Source of the DNA: Thiotrichaceae bacterium
GTDB lineage: Bacteria > Pseudomonadota > Gammaproteobacteria > Thiotrichales > Thiotrichaceae
Length of the DNA: 38,645 nt
Direction: 5' to 3'
Assembly (NCBI GenBank): GCA_027083815.1
Contig: JALWMR010000175.1
Span: forward strand, 1-38,645
Part shown: one piece after another, positions 9,747 through 19,102 of the stretch
Position numbering within the stretch: the first letter of the stretch is position 1
Layout: each line of letters begins with the position of its first letter
Position numbers and translations under genes: made by a program
Notes under the pieces: generated by a model
Databases searched by the model: none
The model's input: only the letters and a program-made list of their open reading frames with translations
Told to the model about the DNA's origin: nothing

Positions 9747-11312
9747 ATGCAAAAGAACCCGTCAAAAAATACACTTCGCCGTAAAACCATTCTCATTATT
9801 ATGGACGGTGTAGGCATTAACCCCAGCAAAAAGAATAATGCCTTTTTTGAGGCAAACACACCTCGGCTGGATGAATACTTTTCACGCTATCCACACACCA
9901 CTTTGCAAGCGTCGGGGCGCGCCGTGGGGCTACCTAACGGGCAGATGGGCAACTCTGATGTGGGTCACTTAACCATAGGCTGTGGCACGATTATTGAACA
10001 GGATTTAGTGCGTATTGACGATGCCATTGAGGACGGTCGTTTTGTGCAAAACCATGCCTTTGTCAGTGCCATGCAACAAGCAAAAAAGCATAATCGCCCC
10101 CTGCATCTACTGGGACTGGTCTCTGATGGCGGTGTACATAGCCATCTGCGCCACCTCCTGTTTTTAATCAAGATGTGCAAACAGCATCAGGTGAAGCCGC
10201 TATTGCATGTGATTGCCGATGGCCGTGACACCTCGCCACAGGTATTAGAAAACGCCCTGCCCCAGGTGCTGGATGCACTGCAAGAAGCCGATGGAGCAGT
10301 GGCAACCATTTCGGGTCGCTTTTATGCCATGGACAGAGATAATCGCTGGGAGCGTATACAACTTGCCTGGGATGCTATCGCCAATAATCAGGGTATTAAA
10401 GAGAGCGACCCCATGCAAGCCATTCAACACGCCTATGCCAATGGTGAAACGGATGAGTTTATCAAGCCTCGTGTGCTGCCCGAAGCGCAACCCCTGTTAG
10501 CCGATGATGCGCTAATCTTTTTTAACTTTAGAAAAGACCGCCCTCGTGAGCTGACAGCGGCTCTTGGTCTTACAGATTTTAATGAGTTTGACCGAGGTGA
10601 CTACACACCCACCCCCGTTACCTGCATGACCCGTTATGACAAATGGCTGGAAATGCCGGTTGCCTTCCCCCTGGTACACCCGACAACTTCGCTGGCAAAA
10701 GTGATTAGCGAAGCCGGTTACAAGCAGCTACATTGTGCCGAAACCGAGAAATACGCCCATGTGACCTTCTTTTTAAATGGTGGTTACGAAACCCCTTATG
10801 AAAATGAGGAGCGAATTATGGTCGACTCACCCAAAGTGCATACCTATGATGAATGCCCAGAAATGAGCGCCCAGGAAGTCGCCGATAATGTCATAAACGC
10901 ATTAAACAAGGGCGAGCATGACTTTATTGTGGTTAACTTTGCCAATGGTGATATGGTCGGTCACACCGCCGTCCCCGAAGCGGTTATCAAGGCCGTTGAA
11001 ACGCTGGATAAAGAAGTCGGTCGCGTGCTGGATGCGGCAGTCGCCAATAATTATTCTGTGATTCTAAGCGCCGACCATGGCAATTGTGATGAATATATTG
11101 ACTCATACACGGGCGAACCCAATACGCAACATACTGTTTATCCCGTGCCCTGTCTGGTAATAGACAAAAACTATTGGCGGCTCGGCAGTAATGAAGGTTT
11201 AAGCAATATCGCGGCAACCGTCTTGCAACTTATGGGCATTGACAAGCCTGAAGCCATGGACAGAGACTCAATATTGCTTGAAGCCTTACCTGCTTCCCCT
11301 CAAAAGGCATAA
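9747..11312 (+). CDS. gpmI: 2,3-bisphosphoglycerate-independent phosphoglycerate mutase
   Basis: LIIMDGVGIN, GNSDVGHLTIG, SADHGNCDEY. Confidence 0.95.
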   Translation: MQKNPSKNTLRRKTILIIMDGVGINPSKKNNAFFEANTPRLDEYFSRYPHTTLQASGRAVGLPNGQMGNSDVGHLTIGCGTIIEQDLVRIDDAIEDGRFVQNHAFVSAMQQAKKHNRPLHLLGLVSDGGVHSHLRHLLFLIKMCKQHQVKPLLHVIADGRDTSPQVLENALPQVLDALQEADGAVATISGRFYAMDRDNRWERIQLAWDAIANNQGIKESDPMQAIQHAYANGETDEFIKPRVLPEAQPLLADDALIFFNFRKDRPRELTAALGLTDFNEFDRGDYTPTPVTCMTRYDKWLEMPVAFPLVHPTTSLAKVISEAGYKQLHCAETEKYAHVTFFLNGGYETPYENEERIMVDSPKVHTYDECPEMSAQEVADNVINALNKGEHDFIVVNFANGDMVGHTAVPEAVIKAVETLDKEVGRVLDAAVANNYSVILSADHGNCDEYIDSYTGEPNTQHTVYPVPCLVIDKNYWRLGSNEGLSNIAATVLQLMGIDKPEAMDRDSILLEALPASPQKA

Positions 11313-11320
11313 TAATAATC

Positions 11321-11358
11321 AAAAAAGTACACCCCCCCACTTTTTTGCCCTTTTCTCC
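11321..11358 (+). repeat. Repeat A, copy R3
   Basis: aaaaaagtacacccccccacttttttgcccttttctcc. Confidence 0.9.
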
Positions 11359-11402
11359 CCTGAGTTGTGTTTTTTTAGTGCCAGTTTGTTACACTGAGCG
11401 TT

Positions 11403-11749
<347 letters not shown>

Positions 11750-11801
11750 ACATTATTTTTCTAACTTCCCACACTTTTCATGTTGTTTTGACCGTTTCAA
11801 C

Positions 11802-11838
11802 GAGAAAAGCCGTAAAAAGGTGGGGGGTGTACTTTTTA
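11802..11838 (-). repeat. Repeat A, copy R4 (reverse orientation)
   Basis: cgagaaaagccgtaaaaaggtggggggtgtacttttt. Confidence 0.9.
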
Positions 11839-11861
11839 ACCCTCTTTACTTACCCAATTAA

Positions 11862-12968
11862 ATGACCTCCAAGCCCCAATTTGACAGTATCAGCCATTTT
11901 TTACAAAGTGGTGGCTTTAATTATCGTGTTTTTGATATGGGGCGCAAAGTCACACCCATTCCAAAGCCGTTGTTTGAACAAATTGAATCACAGCAGGTCA
12001 TTTACCCCTACCCTTTTCAGCAAAAGGCGTGGATAGCCTTGTTATTCTGGCCAGAGGATAGCAACAATAATACAAACAAAGAGCCTGTTATCTGGTTTCT
12101 ACAATTTCCTGTTGATGAGCTGGGTTATTTAAAACAGGATGCTCGCGATGGCTTTTTAATCAGCCTGCTTGAGCAAACAGGTAAAAATATCCAGGCAAAA
12201 CAGCATGGAGAATCCTTACAGGATGAACTGGCTGAATCACCCTATGCCTTTAAGCCACAGCCCGACCGGCTTGCTATCTTTCATGCTTTTTCAACCAGAT
12301 TACTCGACCAGAAACCTTCACAATATTATCAATTTGCACAGGATTATCTCGCGGGTGATGCCGGTTACGATCAATGGCAATTTCTGGGTATGCAAGGCGT
12401 TGCCGACGTGGTTGCCCGGCTCGACGAGGACAACCTTGACGAGGACAACAATGAAGCACTGCTGGCAAAAGCAATCAACCAACTCCCCGAAGTGCCTCTG
12501 GAAATTTTCTCACAAATGCTGGAACACGCTCACCCAGATAAAGATTTAACGGATGAGCTATCTAAACGCCTGGAGCAAGAGCTAAGCAAGGAGCAACCCA
12601 ATAATAAAATCGTCGCTGCCTTAATCAGAGGGCTTTCTGGTAGCCAGAACAATAAAAAGCGAAAAGAAATGCTTAAAAAAGTATTAAACAGTGATTTAGC
12701 AAACGATATTGAAGTTTTAGTCGCTATTTCAGGACGTAGCTGGGAAGACCTGAAAAACAGCACCCTGCTAAAAAGCTTTATCAATCAACTTGCTGAACAA
12801 AACCAGACTGCCTTTAATGCTATTCTAAGTGATTTAATCAGGCTGCCTGAAATGCGCCCTCTGGTAATGAATACTCTAAAACAAGCTCAACAAACGAACG
12901 CATTAAAAGACAGGGTGACACAATTTATGCAGACTTTTGGTAGCGCTGGTGTAATGAAAACACATTAA
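11862..12968 (+). CDS. DUF3549-family protein of unknown function
   Basis: FLQSGGFNYRVFDMGRKVTPIPKPLFEQIE...YPYPFQQKAWIALLFW resembles DUF3549. Confidence 0.7.
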   Translation: MTSKPQFDSISHFLQSGGFNYRVFDMGRKVTPIPKPLFEQIESQQVIYPYPFQQKAWIALLFWPEDSNNNTNKEPVIWFLQFPVDELGYLKQDARDGFLISLLEQTGKNIQAKQHGESLQDELAESPYAFKPQPDRLAIFHAFSTRLLDQKPSQYYQFAQDYLAGDAGYDQWQFLGMQGVADVVARLDEDNLDEDNNEALLAKAINQLPEVPLEIFSQMLEHAHPDKDLTDELSKRLEQELSKEQPNNKIVAALIRGLSGSQNNKKRKEMLKKVLNSDLANDIEVLVAISGRSWEDLKNSTLLKSFINQLAEQNQTAFNAILSDLIRLPEMRPLVMNTLKQAQQTNALKDRVTQFMQTFGSAGVMKTH

Positions 12969-13035
12969 TTTTTTTAGAATAATAAAAAACACATTCTAGA
13001 TTACTTTGCCCTGTTAATATTTATTAATTTTGTAC

Positions 13036-13797
13036 TTAGTATAATTTTGCCAAGCGCATCCAGGGGTCACTATCAATCATGCCTACTGGCGTTACTGTTT
13101 TACGATCAAACACCCAAATCATATCCTTTTTATTATTACCACTTACCGGGAAGAAGGCATAATCATCCGTTTTTCCTCCATATTTCTTTAGAAATGCATT
13201 CAGTTTCTCTTTTCTTTTATTATTAAAGAAAAGTTGTCTGGGGGGAATACTCTTTGCCAGAACAATATCTGTATATTGCTCAAAAGGCTTATAATAACGA
13301 GGTCTGTGGTCAATATCTGGCATGCCTTTTAAAAGAACATCAAACAATAGCTTTTTCCTTTTTTTCGTATCAACAGGTGGCTTGGCAAAAACCATTTTTG
13401 GAAAGAAGAAGGTTGTTTTTAATTGTTTTACCAAAGGTTCCTGGGGAAAAAGACGACTAACATTTGTCAGGGTAAACCTGTCAACAGTGAAAACAGCATA
13501 AGCAGGATGTTTTAGGTATAGGGAATATGCGCCCCAGAGGAATGCGGCAAGTTGTATTGCGAGTAGTACGTTTATATCAAACTTTAAATATTTTTTACCT
13601 TCTTTGAAAACAATAAATACCAGTAAAGGGCCTAACACAATATCAACAAAAATCAGCATCAAGGCCGTTTTATAGAAACCGCCTAATAACGAAAAGGAAT
13701 GAGGAAACCAGACAAAGTAGGCATATACTAAAAACAAGCCGATAATTAATTGGCTGTACATTAAATTTCGTAAAGCAATTTTTAAACGCATGGACAT
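13036..13797 (-). CDS. TfpX/TfpZ-like type IV pilin accessory protein
   Basis: VDIVLGPLLVFIVFKEGKKYLKFDINVLLAIQLAAFLWGAYSLY...FTVDRF. Confidence 0.75.
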   Translation of the reverse strand: MSMRLKIALRNLMYSQLIIGLFLVYAYFVWFPHSFSLLGGFYKTALMLIFVDIVLGPLLVFIVFKEGKKYLKFDINVLLAIQLAAFLWGAYSLYLKHPAYAVFTVDRFTLTNVSRLFPQEPLVKQLKTTFFFPKMVFAKPPVDTKKRKKLLFDVLLKGMPDIDHRPRYYKPFEQYTDIVLAKSIPPRQLFFNNKRKEKLNAFLKKYGGKTDDYAFFPVSGNNKKDMIWVFDRKTVTPVGMIDSDPWMRLAKLY

Positions 13798-13932
13798 TCC
13801 CCAAATATGAATACTTTTGAGGGTAATGTCTAGATTGTTTTTTTAACCAATAAAAAGAGATAAAGGGTAGCGTTAAGCAGAAAGTTCGATTTTAGCTCTC
13901 CCATATATAAGAAGCAGACACAAGGTGTGCAG

Positions 13933-14676
13933 TTATTTCTTTACAAATTTCCACGGATCAGTATCAATAGTAGCAACAGGCTCAGCTGTTTCTTTATCAA
14001 TCACAATCAGTGCATCTTTTTTTAGGCTATTTAAAGGTAGAAAGGCGTAATCTTTAATTTTACCATTATGCTTTTTCAAAAATTCCGCCGCTTTTTTATC
14101 GCTCATAAGTGTTCTGGGATCAAGACCTTTTGCAATTATTGCCGAAATATTATCTTTTACAGGCTCATAGTATTCTTCTTTTTGATCCAGGTCTTCTGCA
14201 CCCTTAATCGCGCTAAAGAGCAATTCATTCCTCTTTTCTATATCATCAGGCATTTTGGCAAACGCAAGTTTTCCTGCTGATAATTTTGATACTTTATACT
14301 CATCTATCCTCGCTTTTTGTGGCTCAGCATCTTTTGCTGAAATAATTGTAAAACGATCTACATTGAACGTAATATAAACAGGGTGAACCTGGTAGAGTGC
14401 GAAGGCCCCATAGGCAAGAGCAGATAGTTGTATTGCGCCAATGACTGACAAATCAAACTTCAGTGTTTTCTTTTTAGGCTTGAACACCACAAAGGTAAGC
14501 AGTGGCCCTAAAACAAGATCAATAGAAATGATCAGGGTAGCTATTTCTTTAAAGTCTGAAACACTTATAAAAAGTGGGGGGAAAAACAAGAATAATAAAC
14601 TACCAATAACCAGGCCTACTAAAAGAATACTTAGACCAAGATGGATTAAAGAAGCATGTAATTTATGTTTAAACAT
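13933..14676 (-). CDS. TfpX/TfpZ-like type IV pilin accessory protein
   Basis: IDLVLGPLLTFVVFKPKKKTLKFDLSVIGAIQLSALAYGAFALYQVHPVYITFNVDRF; paralog of the adjacent gene. Confidence 0.8.
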   Translation of the reverse strand: MFKHKLHASLIHLGLSILLVGLVIGSLLFLFFPPLFISVSDFKEIATLIISIDLVLGPLLTFVVFKPKKKTLKFDLSVIGAIQLSALAYGAFALYQVHPVYITFNVDRFTIISAKDAEPQKARIDEYKVSKLSAGKLAFAKMPDDIEKRNELLFSAIKGAEDLDQKEEYYEPVKDNISAIIAKGLDPRTLMSDKKAAEFLKKHNGKIKDYAFLPLNSLKKDALIVIDKETAEPVATIDTDPWKFVKK

Positions 14677-14838
14677 ACGAGCTATTAAATATTAAAAGAA
14701 GAGTTATAGATTGTAACAATAAATGAATTAACAACAGATGAACCATTATCTTGCATATAGCTATTCAAGTGGATAAGGTTGAAATTTACATAGATATAAT
14801 TGAGCCGTTATTATATTAGTCTTATCTAGATAAATACG

Positions 14839-14868
14839 AAAAAGCCCCTCATTAGAGGGGCTTTAAAA
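14839..14868 (-). terminator. Terminator between pilin and accessory gene
   Basis: AAAGCCCCTC-ATTA-GAGGGGCTTT perfect stem. Confidence 0.85.
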
Positions 14869-14903
14869 TCATAATTATGATTTTATTTGTTGAATATTAA
14901 ATA

Positions 14904-15353
14904 TTAACGACATGACGCTGAACGGTATTTATCTTGAAGGGTGCCGCCTGTACAATCGACTGTTAATCCAGTTGCACTTGCAGTATAATCAAATACTATT
15001 GTTTTTCCATCTGCTGCTGTGCCAAGATTTTCAGTTGTTACTGTAAAGTCTGCCTGATCATCACCAGTACGATTATATGTCGTAGCTACTGTTCCGGCAT
15101 ATTGTGATGCATCAAATTGTGCAATAGAATCTACAACAATAGCGTCAGCAGCAACAGGCATTTTTCCTGTACTTGCATGAGTTTCTCCAATGCCTGCTTT
15201 AACAGCATTACCCATTGACAGGATTTCACTTACTTTTGCACGTACTGTGTAATCCTGATAAGCAGGAAGAGCAATAGAAGCCAAAATACCGATAATCGCT
15301 ACAACGATCATTAATTCGATAAGTGTAAAACCTTTTTGTAGTTGTTTTTTCAT
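14904..15353 (-). CDS. pilA: Type IV major pilin-like protein
   Basis: [38 protein letters not shown]-terminal Cys pair. Confidence 0.9.
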   Translation of the reverse strand: MKKQLQKGFTLIELMIVVAIIGILASIALPAYQDYTVRAKVSEILSMGNAVKAGIGETHASTGKMPVAADAIVVDSIAQFDASQYAGTVATTYNRTGDDQADFTVTTENLGTAADGKTIVFDYTASATGLTVDCTGGTLQDKYRSASCR

Positions 15354-15731
15354 TTTAAATCTCCAAAGATTATTTTTATGATTAAAGTTAATTGTTGCTA
15401 AAAAGCAGAGTTATCATATTAAAGTGTTGATTAACTCGTGCTTAACAGCGTGAACAACATGTTCGCTGGTATTAATGCAGAGGCCGTGCCAAAAACCATA
15501 TAAAAAACCTAAGTTATTGTTTATAAACTATTTTATTGAACTTTCAGATCTGTTTTATATCAAATATTTTTTTCTTTTGTCAGAAAAAAGTGTCACTTTG
15601 TGACCCAAAAAGCCTAAAGCTGACAGTTTGTGGCATTTATTACACCGCTTATCTGTTCTTTGCTATGATCCATGGCGCTCTAAACAAAATATACAATCAA
15701 AATATTTCAACAAAGATCTAGGAGGAGATAA

Positions 15732-16949
15732 ATGGAGATAACAACCACAATACTGCTTTGGGCATTTGGCCTGGCGGTTATATTAGGCTTTATTGCCAAT
15801 AAAACCAATTTTTGCACCATGGGGGCGGTATCTGATGTCGTTAATATTGGCGATACAGGGAGGATGCGTTCCTGGGTGTTTGCAATGGGCCTGGCAATAC
15901 TTGGCGTAATGGGTTTAAGCCTGCTGAGTTTATCCGATATGTCGCTGGTTGCCAGTAATGATACCGCTAATCCACCCTACCTTACCTCTAATTTTGCCTG
16001 GCCTCGTTATATTCTTGGTGGTATTTTGTTTGGCATTGGCATGACCCTTGGCTCGGGTTGTGGCAACAAAACATTGATACGCATGGGTGGTGGTAATATA
16101 AAATCTCTTTTTGTCTTGTTCGCTATCGGCATCATGGCATACCTGATGATTTTCACCAATTTTAGCTATACTGCGTTTCTTTCCTGGATGGAGCCTGCCT
16201 TTATAGATCTCTCCAGTTATGATATTGACAATCAAGGTTTAGGCAGTGTTATTGCTCACTTTATCAGTAGCGATCCTCAACAAACAACCATTATTGTTGC
16301 AGCTGTCCTGGGCGGGCTATTAATACTCTGGGCATTACTATCCAAAGATTTCAGGGGAAATTTTGATAATATTCTGGGCGGCCTTGTCGTTGGGGCAGTA
16401 GTCGTCGGCGCATGGTGGGTGACAACCGGAATTTTAGGGCAAACTCTATTAGAGGAAGCCGAAATGATGGATGAACGACCTTTTGCAATTGGCGCGCAGT
16501 CATTTACCTTTGTACAACCATCTGGTCATTTAATCCGCTGGACAGAGCTTGGCTTTGATAAAAACATGCTTACTTTTGCTTTGGTAGCCGGTTTTGGGGT
16601 TGTCATTGGCTCTCTTCTTTACTCTCTTATTTCCAGAAAGTTTAGAATCGAATGGTTTGCCAGCTGGAAAGACTTCTTCACTCATATTATTGGTGGCTTA
16701 TTAATGGGTATCGGTGGTGTATTAGCCATGGGCTGCACCATTGGTCAGGGCGTTACAGGTGCATCAACACTGGCAATGGGTTCTTTTTTAACCTTTATCT
16801 CCATTGTCTTTGGCAGCGCACTCACCATGAAAATACAATACTATAAAATGGTTTATGAAGATGAAGCCTCCTTCGCAAAAGCACTGGTAGCCAGCCTTGC
16901 CGATATGCATCTGCTACCCAATAGCTTACGCAAACTGGATAAAGTCTAA
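15732..16949 (+). CDS. YeeE/YedE-family (sulfur/thiosulfate-type) transporter
   Basis: NKTNFCTMGAVSD, GSGCGNKTLIRMGGG, MGCTIGQGVTGAS conserved Cys motifs, multiple TM segments. Confidence 0.85.
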   Translation: MEITTTILLWAFGLAVILGFIANKTNFCTMGAVSDVVNIGDTGRMRSWVFAMGLAILGVMGLSLLSLSDMSLVASNDTANPPYLTSNFAWPRYILGGILFGIGMTLGSGCGNKTLIRMGGGNIKSLFVLFAIGIMAYLMIFTNFSYTAFLSWMEPAFIDLSSYDIDNQGLGSVIAHFISSDPQQTTIIVAAVLGGLLILWALLSKDFRGNFDNILGGLVVGAVVVGAWWVTTGILGQTLLEEAEMMDERPFAIGAQSFTFVQPSGHLIRWTELGFDKNMLTFALVAGFGVVIGSLLYSLISRKFRIEWFASWKDFFTHIIGGLLMGIGGVLAMGCTIGQGVTGASTLAMGSFLTFISIVFGSALTMKIQYYKMVYEDEASFAKALVASLADMHLLPNSLRKLDKV

Positions 16950-17056
16950 AAAAACCAAAAACCCGCTGAAAAGCACTTGAAAGGCAGAATCGGTAGTGTA
17001 TACTACCGCCTCTCTTGATTGAGAGCAGTTTTCTACGGCTCTTAATGATAAGATAA

Positions 17057-17132
17057 GGGCCGTTAGCTCAGTCGGTAGAGCAGTTGACTTTTAATCAATT
17101 GGTCGAGCGTTCGAATCGCTCACGGCCCACCA
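17057..17132 (+). tRNA. tRNA-Lys (anticodon UUU)
   Basis: 76-nt cloverleaf gggccgttagctcagtcggtagagcagttgacttttaatcaattggtcgagcgttcgaatcgctcacggcccacca. Confidence 0.97.
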
Positions 17133-17141
17133 TATATTTCA

Positions 17142-17171
17142 AAGGCTTAGCTTCGGCTAGGCCTTTTTTGT
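17142..17171 (+). terminator. Terminator after tRNA-Lys
   Basis: aaaggcttagcttcggctaggcctttttt hairpin with T run. Confidence 0.8.
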
Positions 17172-17229
17172 TTGGGTACATTAATTCTTGATTGTTGGTA
17201 CAGCCTATTTTAATGAAAAAGGAATCTCG

Positions 17230-18057
17230 ATGCCCCAAATAATACTCGTTGATAATGGCTCACTCCGCCCTGAGGCAACCTTGCAGCTCAGAGTAATAGC
17301 TCAAAAGCTCGCTGACAGTATTGGCCATGATGTTGCGCCAGTTTCGCTTAATCATGCTGATAACATTCCACCCGAGCTGCTAAACAAGCAACCCGCGCAT
17401 ACCTTTAAAGCATTTTTACAAAAATCACTTGATGCGGGTCAGCGTGATTTTATTGTACTTCCCTTGTTTTTCGGTGTGAGCAAAGCCGTTAGTCAGTTGA
17501 TTCCAGAAATCATCAATGCGTTGCAAAAAACTTATACAGACATCAATGTATCACTTGCTGATGTGATTTTTCCCCTGCCTGATGGAGAGCCGCTTTTAAG
17601 CGATATTCTTTTCGAGAATATACAAAATACTGCAAAGGAACATCAGCTAGCATTACAAAATATTGTATTGGTCGATCATGGCTCGCCCTCCCCCAAGGTT
17701 ACAGCAGTTCGAAATCATTTAACCAAATCTATCAAAAGCTGTTTACCGGCAAAGTCAAGTATTAGTCAGGCAGCGATGGAACGACGCAAGGAAAAAGAAT
17801 ACGACTTTAATGGCGAGTTACTGGAAAACTGGCTGAGACAAAAAGCGCAGTCAGGAGAAACGCAGGCGATTGTTGCGCTATTATTTTTTCTACCGGGAAA
17901 ACACGCTGGCAAAGGCGGGGACATCAAGACAATTTGTGACAGGGTGATGAAGGACTTCCCTGGTTTCAAAATTGCAATCACTGAATTGATTGGCGCTCAC
18001 CCAAAATTACTCGATATTTTACAATCACGCTTTCAAACAGTTTTAGATGAACAGTAA
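17230..18057 (+). CDS. CbiX-like sirohydrochlorin chelatase domain protein
   Basis: IILVDNGSLRPEA and NIVLVDHGSPSPKVTAVRNHL tandem CbiX-like halves; ATG at 17230 preferred. Confidence 0.75.
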   Translation: MPQIILVDNGSLRPEATLQLRVIAQKLADSIGHDVAPVSLNHADNIPPELLNKQPAHTFKAFLQKSLDAGQRDFIVLPLFFGVSKAVSQLIPEIINALQKTYTDINVSLADVIFPLPDGEPLLSDILFENIQNTAKEHQLALQNIVLVDHGSPSPKVTAVRNHLTKSIKSCLPAKSSISQAAMERRKEKEYDFNGELLENWLRQKAQSGETQAIVALLFFLPGKHAGKGGDIKTICDRVMKDFPGFKIAITELIGAHPKLLDILQSRFQTVLDEQ

Positions 18058-18066
18058 GCAGTAATA

Positions 18067-18104
18067 GGGAGAAAAGCCATAAAAAGGTGGGGGGTGTACT
18101 TTTT
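18067..18104 (-). repeat. Repeat A, copy R5 (reverse orientation)
   Basis: gggagaaaagccataaaaaggtggggggtgtacttttt. Confidence 0.9.
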
Positions 18105-18109
18105 AAAGC

Positions 18110-18871
18110 TTATTTTTCTAATTTTTGATGGCAAGGTTGTGCTTCATCCAGACAAATTGCCCGATAAATCAATTGCAGACACTTATCGGCATAGGCATCA
18201 ATCGTTTCTTCGGGGTTTCGATATTTCCAGGGCTTTAAATAACGCTCCTGTATTAGTGAAAGCGCCATCGTTGCCACAAATTCGGCCTTGTGGCAGGCAT
18301 CATCGCAATGATCGGTGTCTTTTATCAGTTTTCCAATTAGCGTTTCCAGTTCTTTTACCTGAATCAGTTCAATTTTTAACGAGCCTTCCTGATCTGCACT
18401 GGGCAGGCTTTTTGTTTCAAAATAAAGAAAATAAAACCAGGGCTGCATAATGGTCGATGCATAGAGATAACCGCGCATCAATGACTGTAGCGCCTGTAAA
18501 GGGTCATCAAACTCACGTGAGTCTTCCACTAATTCTGCACAGACCAGCGCAACAACATCTTTTATCATTATTGCAATCGCTTCCTTGCTGGAGATACTGG
18601 AATAAAGCCCGCCCATGCTAAGCCCGGTTTCGGTTGATAAATCACGTAATGACATTGCCTGAAAACCGATTTTGGGTGTCATCTGAAAGGTTGCCGAAAA
18701 AATCTTTTGCAGGTTTTTAATGGCAAACTTCTCTTTGCTAAGCCGAATCTTATCCCTGTTTCTTTCAAAAATAAGGGCATATAAATTATCCCCCTGATAA
18801 GGAAAAGAAGCCTTAAAGTCTGTAAACAGGGGCGGTTGAAGAGAGTGAATTTTTTGAGCTGAAACCGACAA
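18110..18871 (-). CDS. TetR-family transcriptional regulator
   Basis: GFQAMSLRDLSTETGLSMGGLYSSISSKEAI HTH; divergent from fadE-like gene. Confidence 0.85.
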   Translation of the reverse strand: MSVSAQKIHSLQPPLFTDFKASFPYQGDNLYALIFERNRDKIRLSKEKFAIKNLQKIFSATFQMTPKIGFQAMSLRDLSTETGLSMGGLYSSISSKEAIAIMIKDVVALVCAELVEDSREFDDPLQALQSLMRGYLYASTIMQPWFYFLYFETKSLPSADQEGSLKIELIQVKELETLIGKLIKDTDHCDDACHKAEFVATMALSLIQERYLKPWKYRNPEETIDAYADKCLQLIYRAICLDEAQPCHQKLEK

Positions 18872-18900
18872 GGAACAAAACCTCTTATAAAAGACTTATA

Positions 18901-18975
18901 GAGACCGTTGCACAAAAGATATGACGGATAAATATTGCTTAATTTTCTCTCGCCATACGCTCATACAAAGGCCTC
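18901..18975 (-). mobile_element. MITE-like element, 75-bp minimal form (copy M4)
   Basis: gagaccgttgcacaaaagatatgacggata...ctctcgccatacgctcatacaaaggcctc; flanks TTATA/TTATG. Confidence 0.85.
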
Positions 18976-19102
18976 TTATGATTAATTCTTGACACAATCA
19001 TACTACTAGTTTAAATTAAAAGCGAGCGTTCGCTCTTTTTTGTTTTTAATAAACAATAATCGGGTAACGCATGACTATTTTAAGACCATCAGGAACATTC
19101 CG

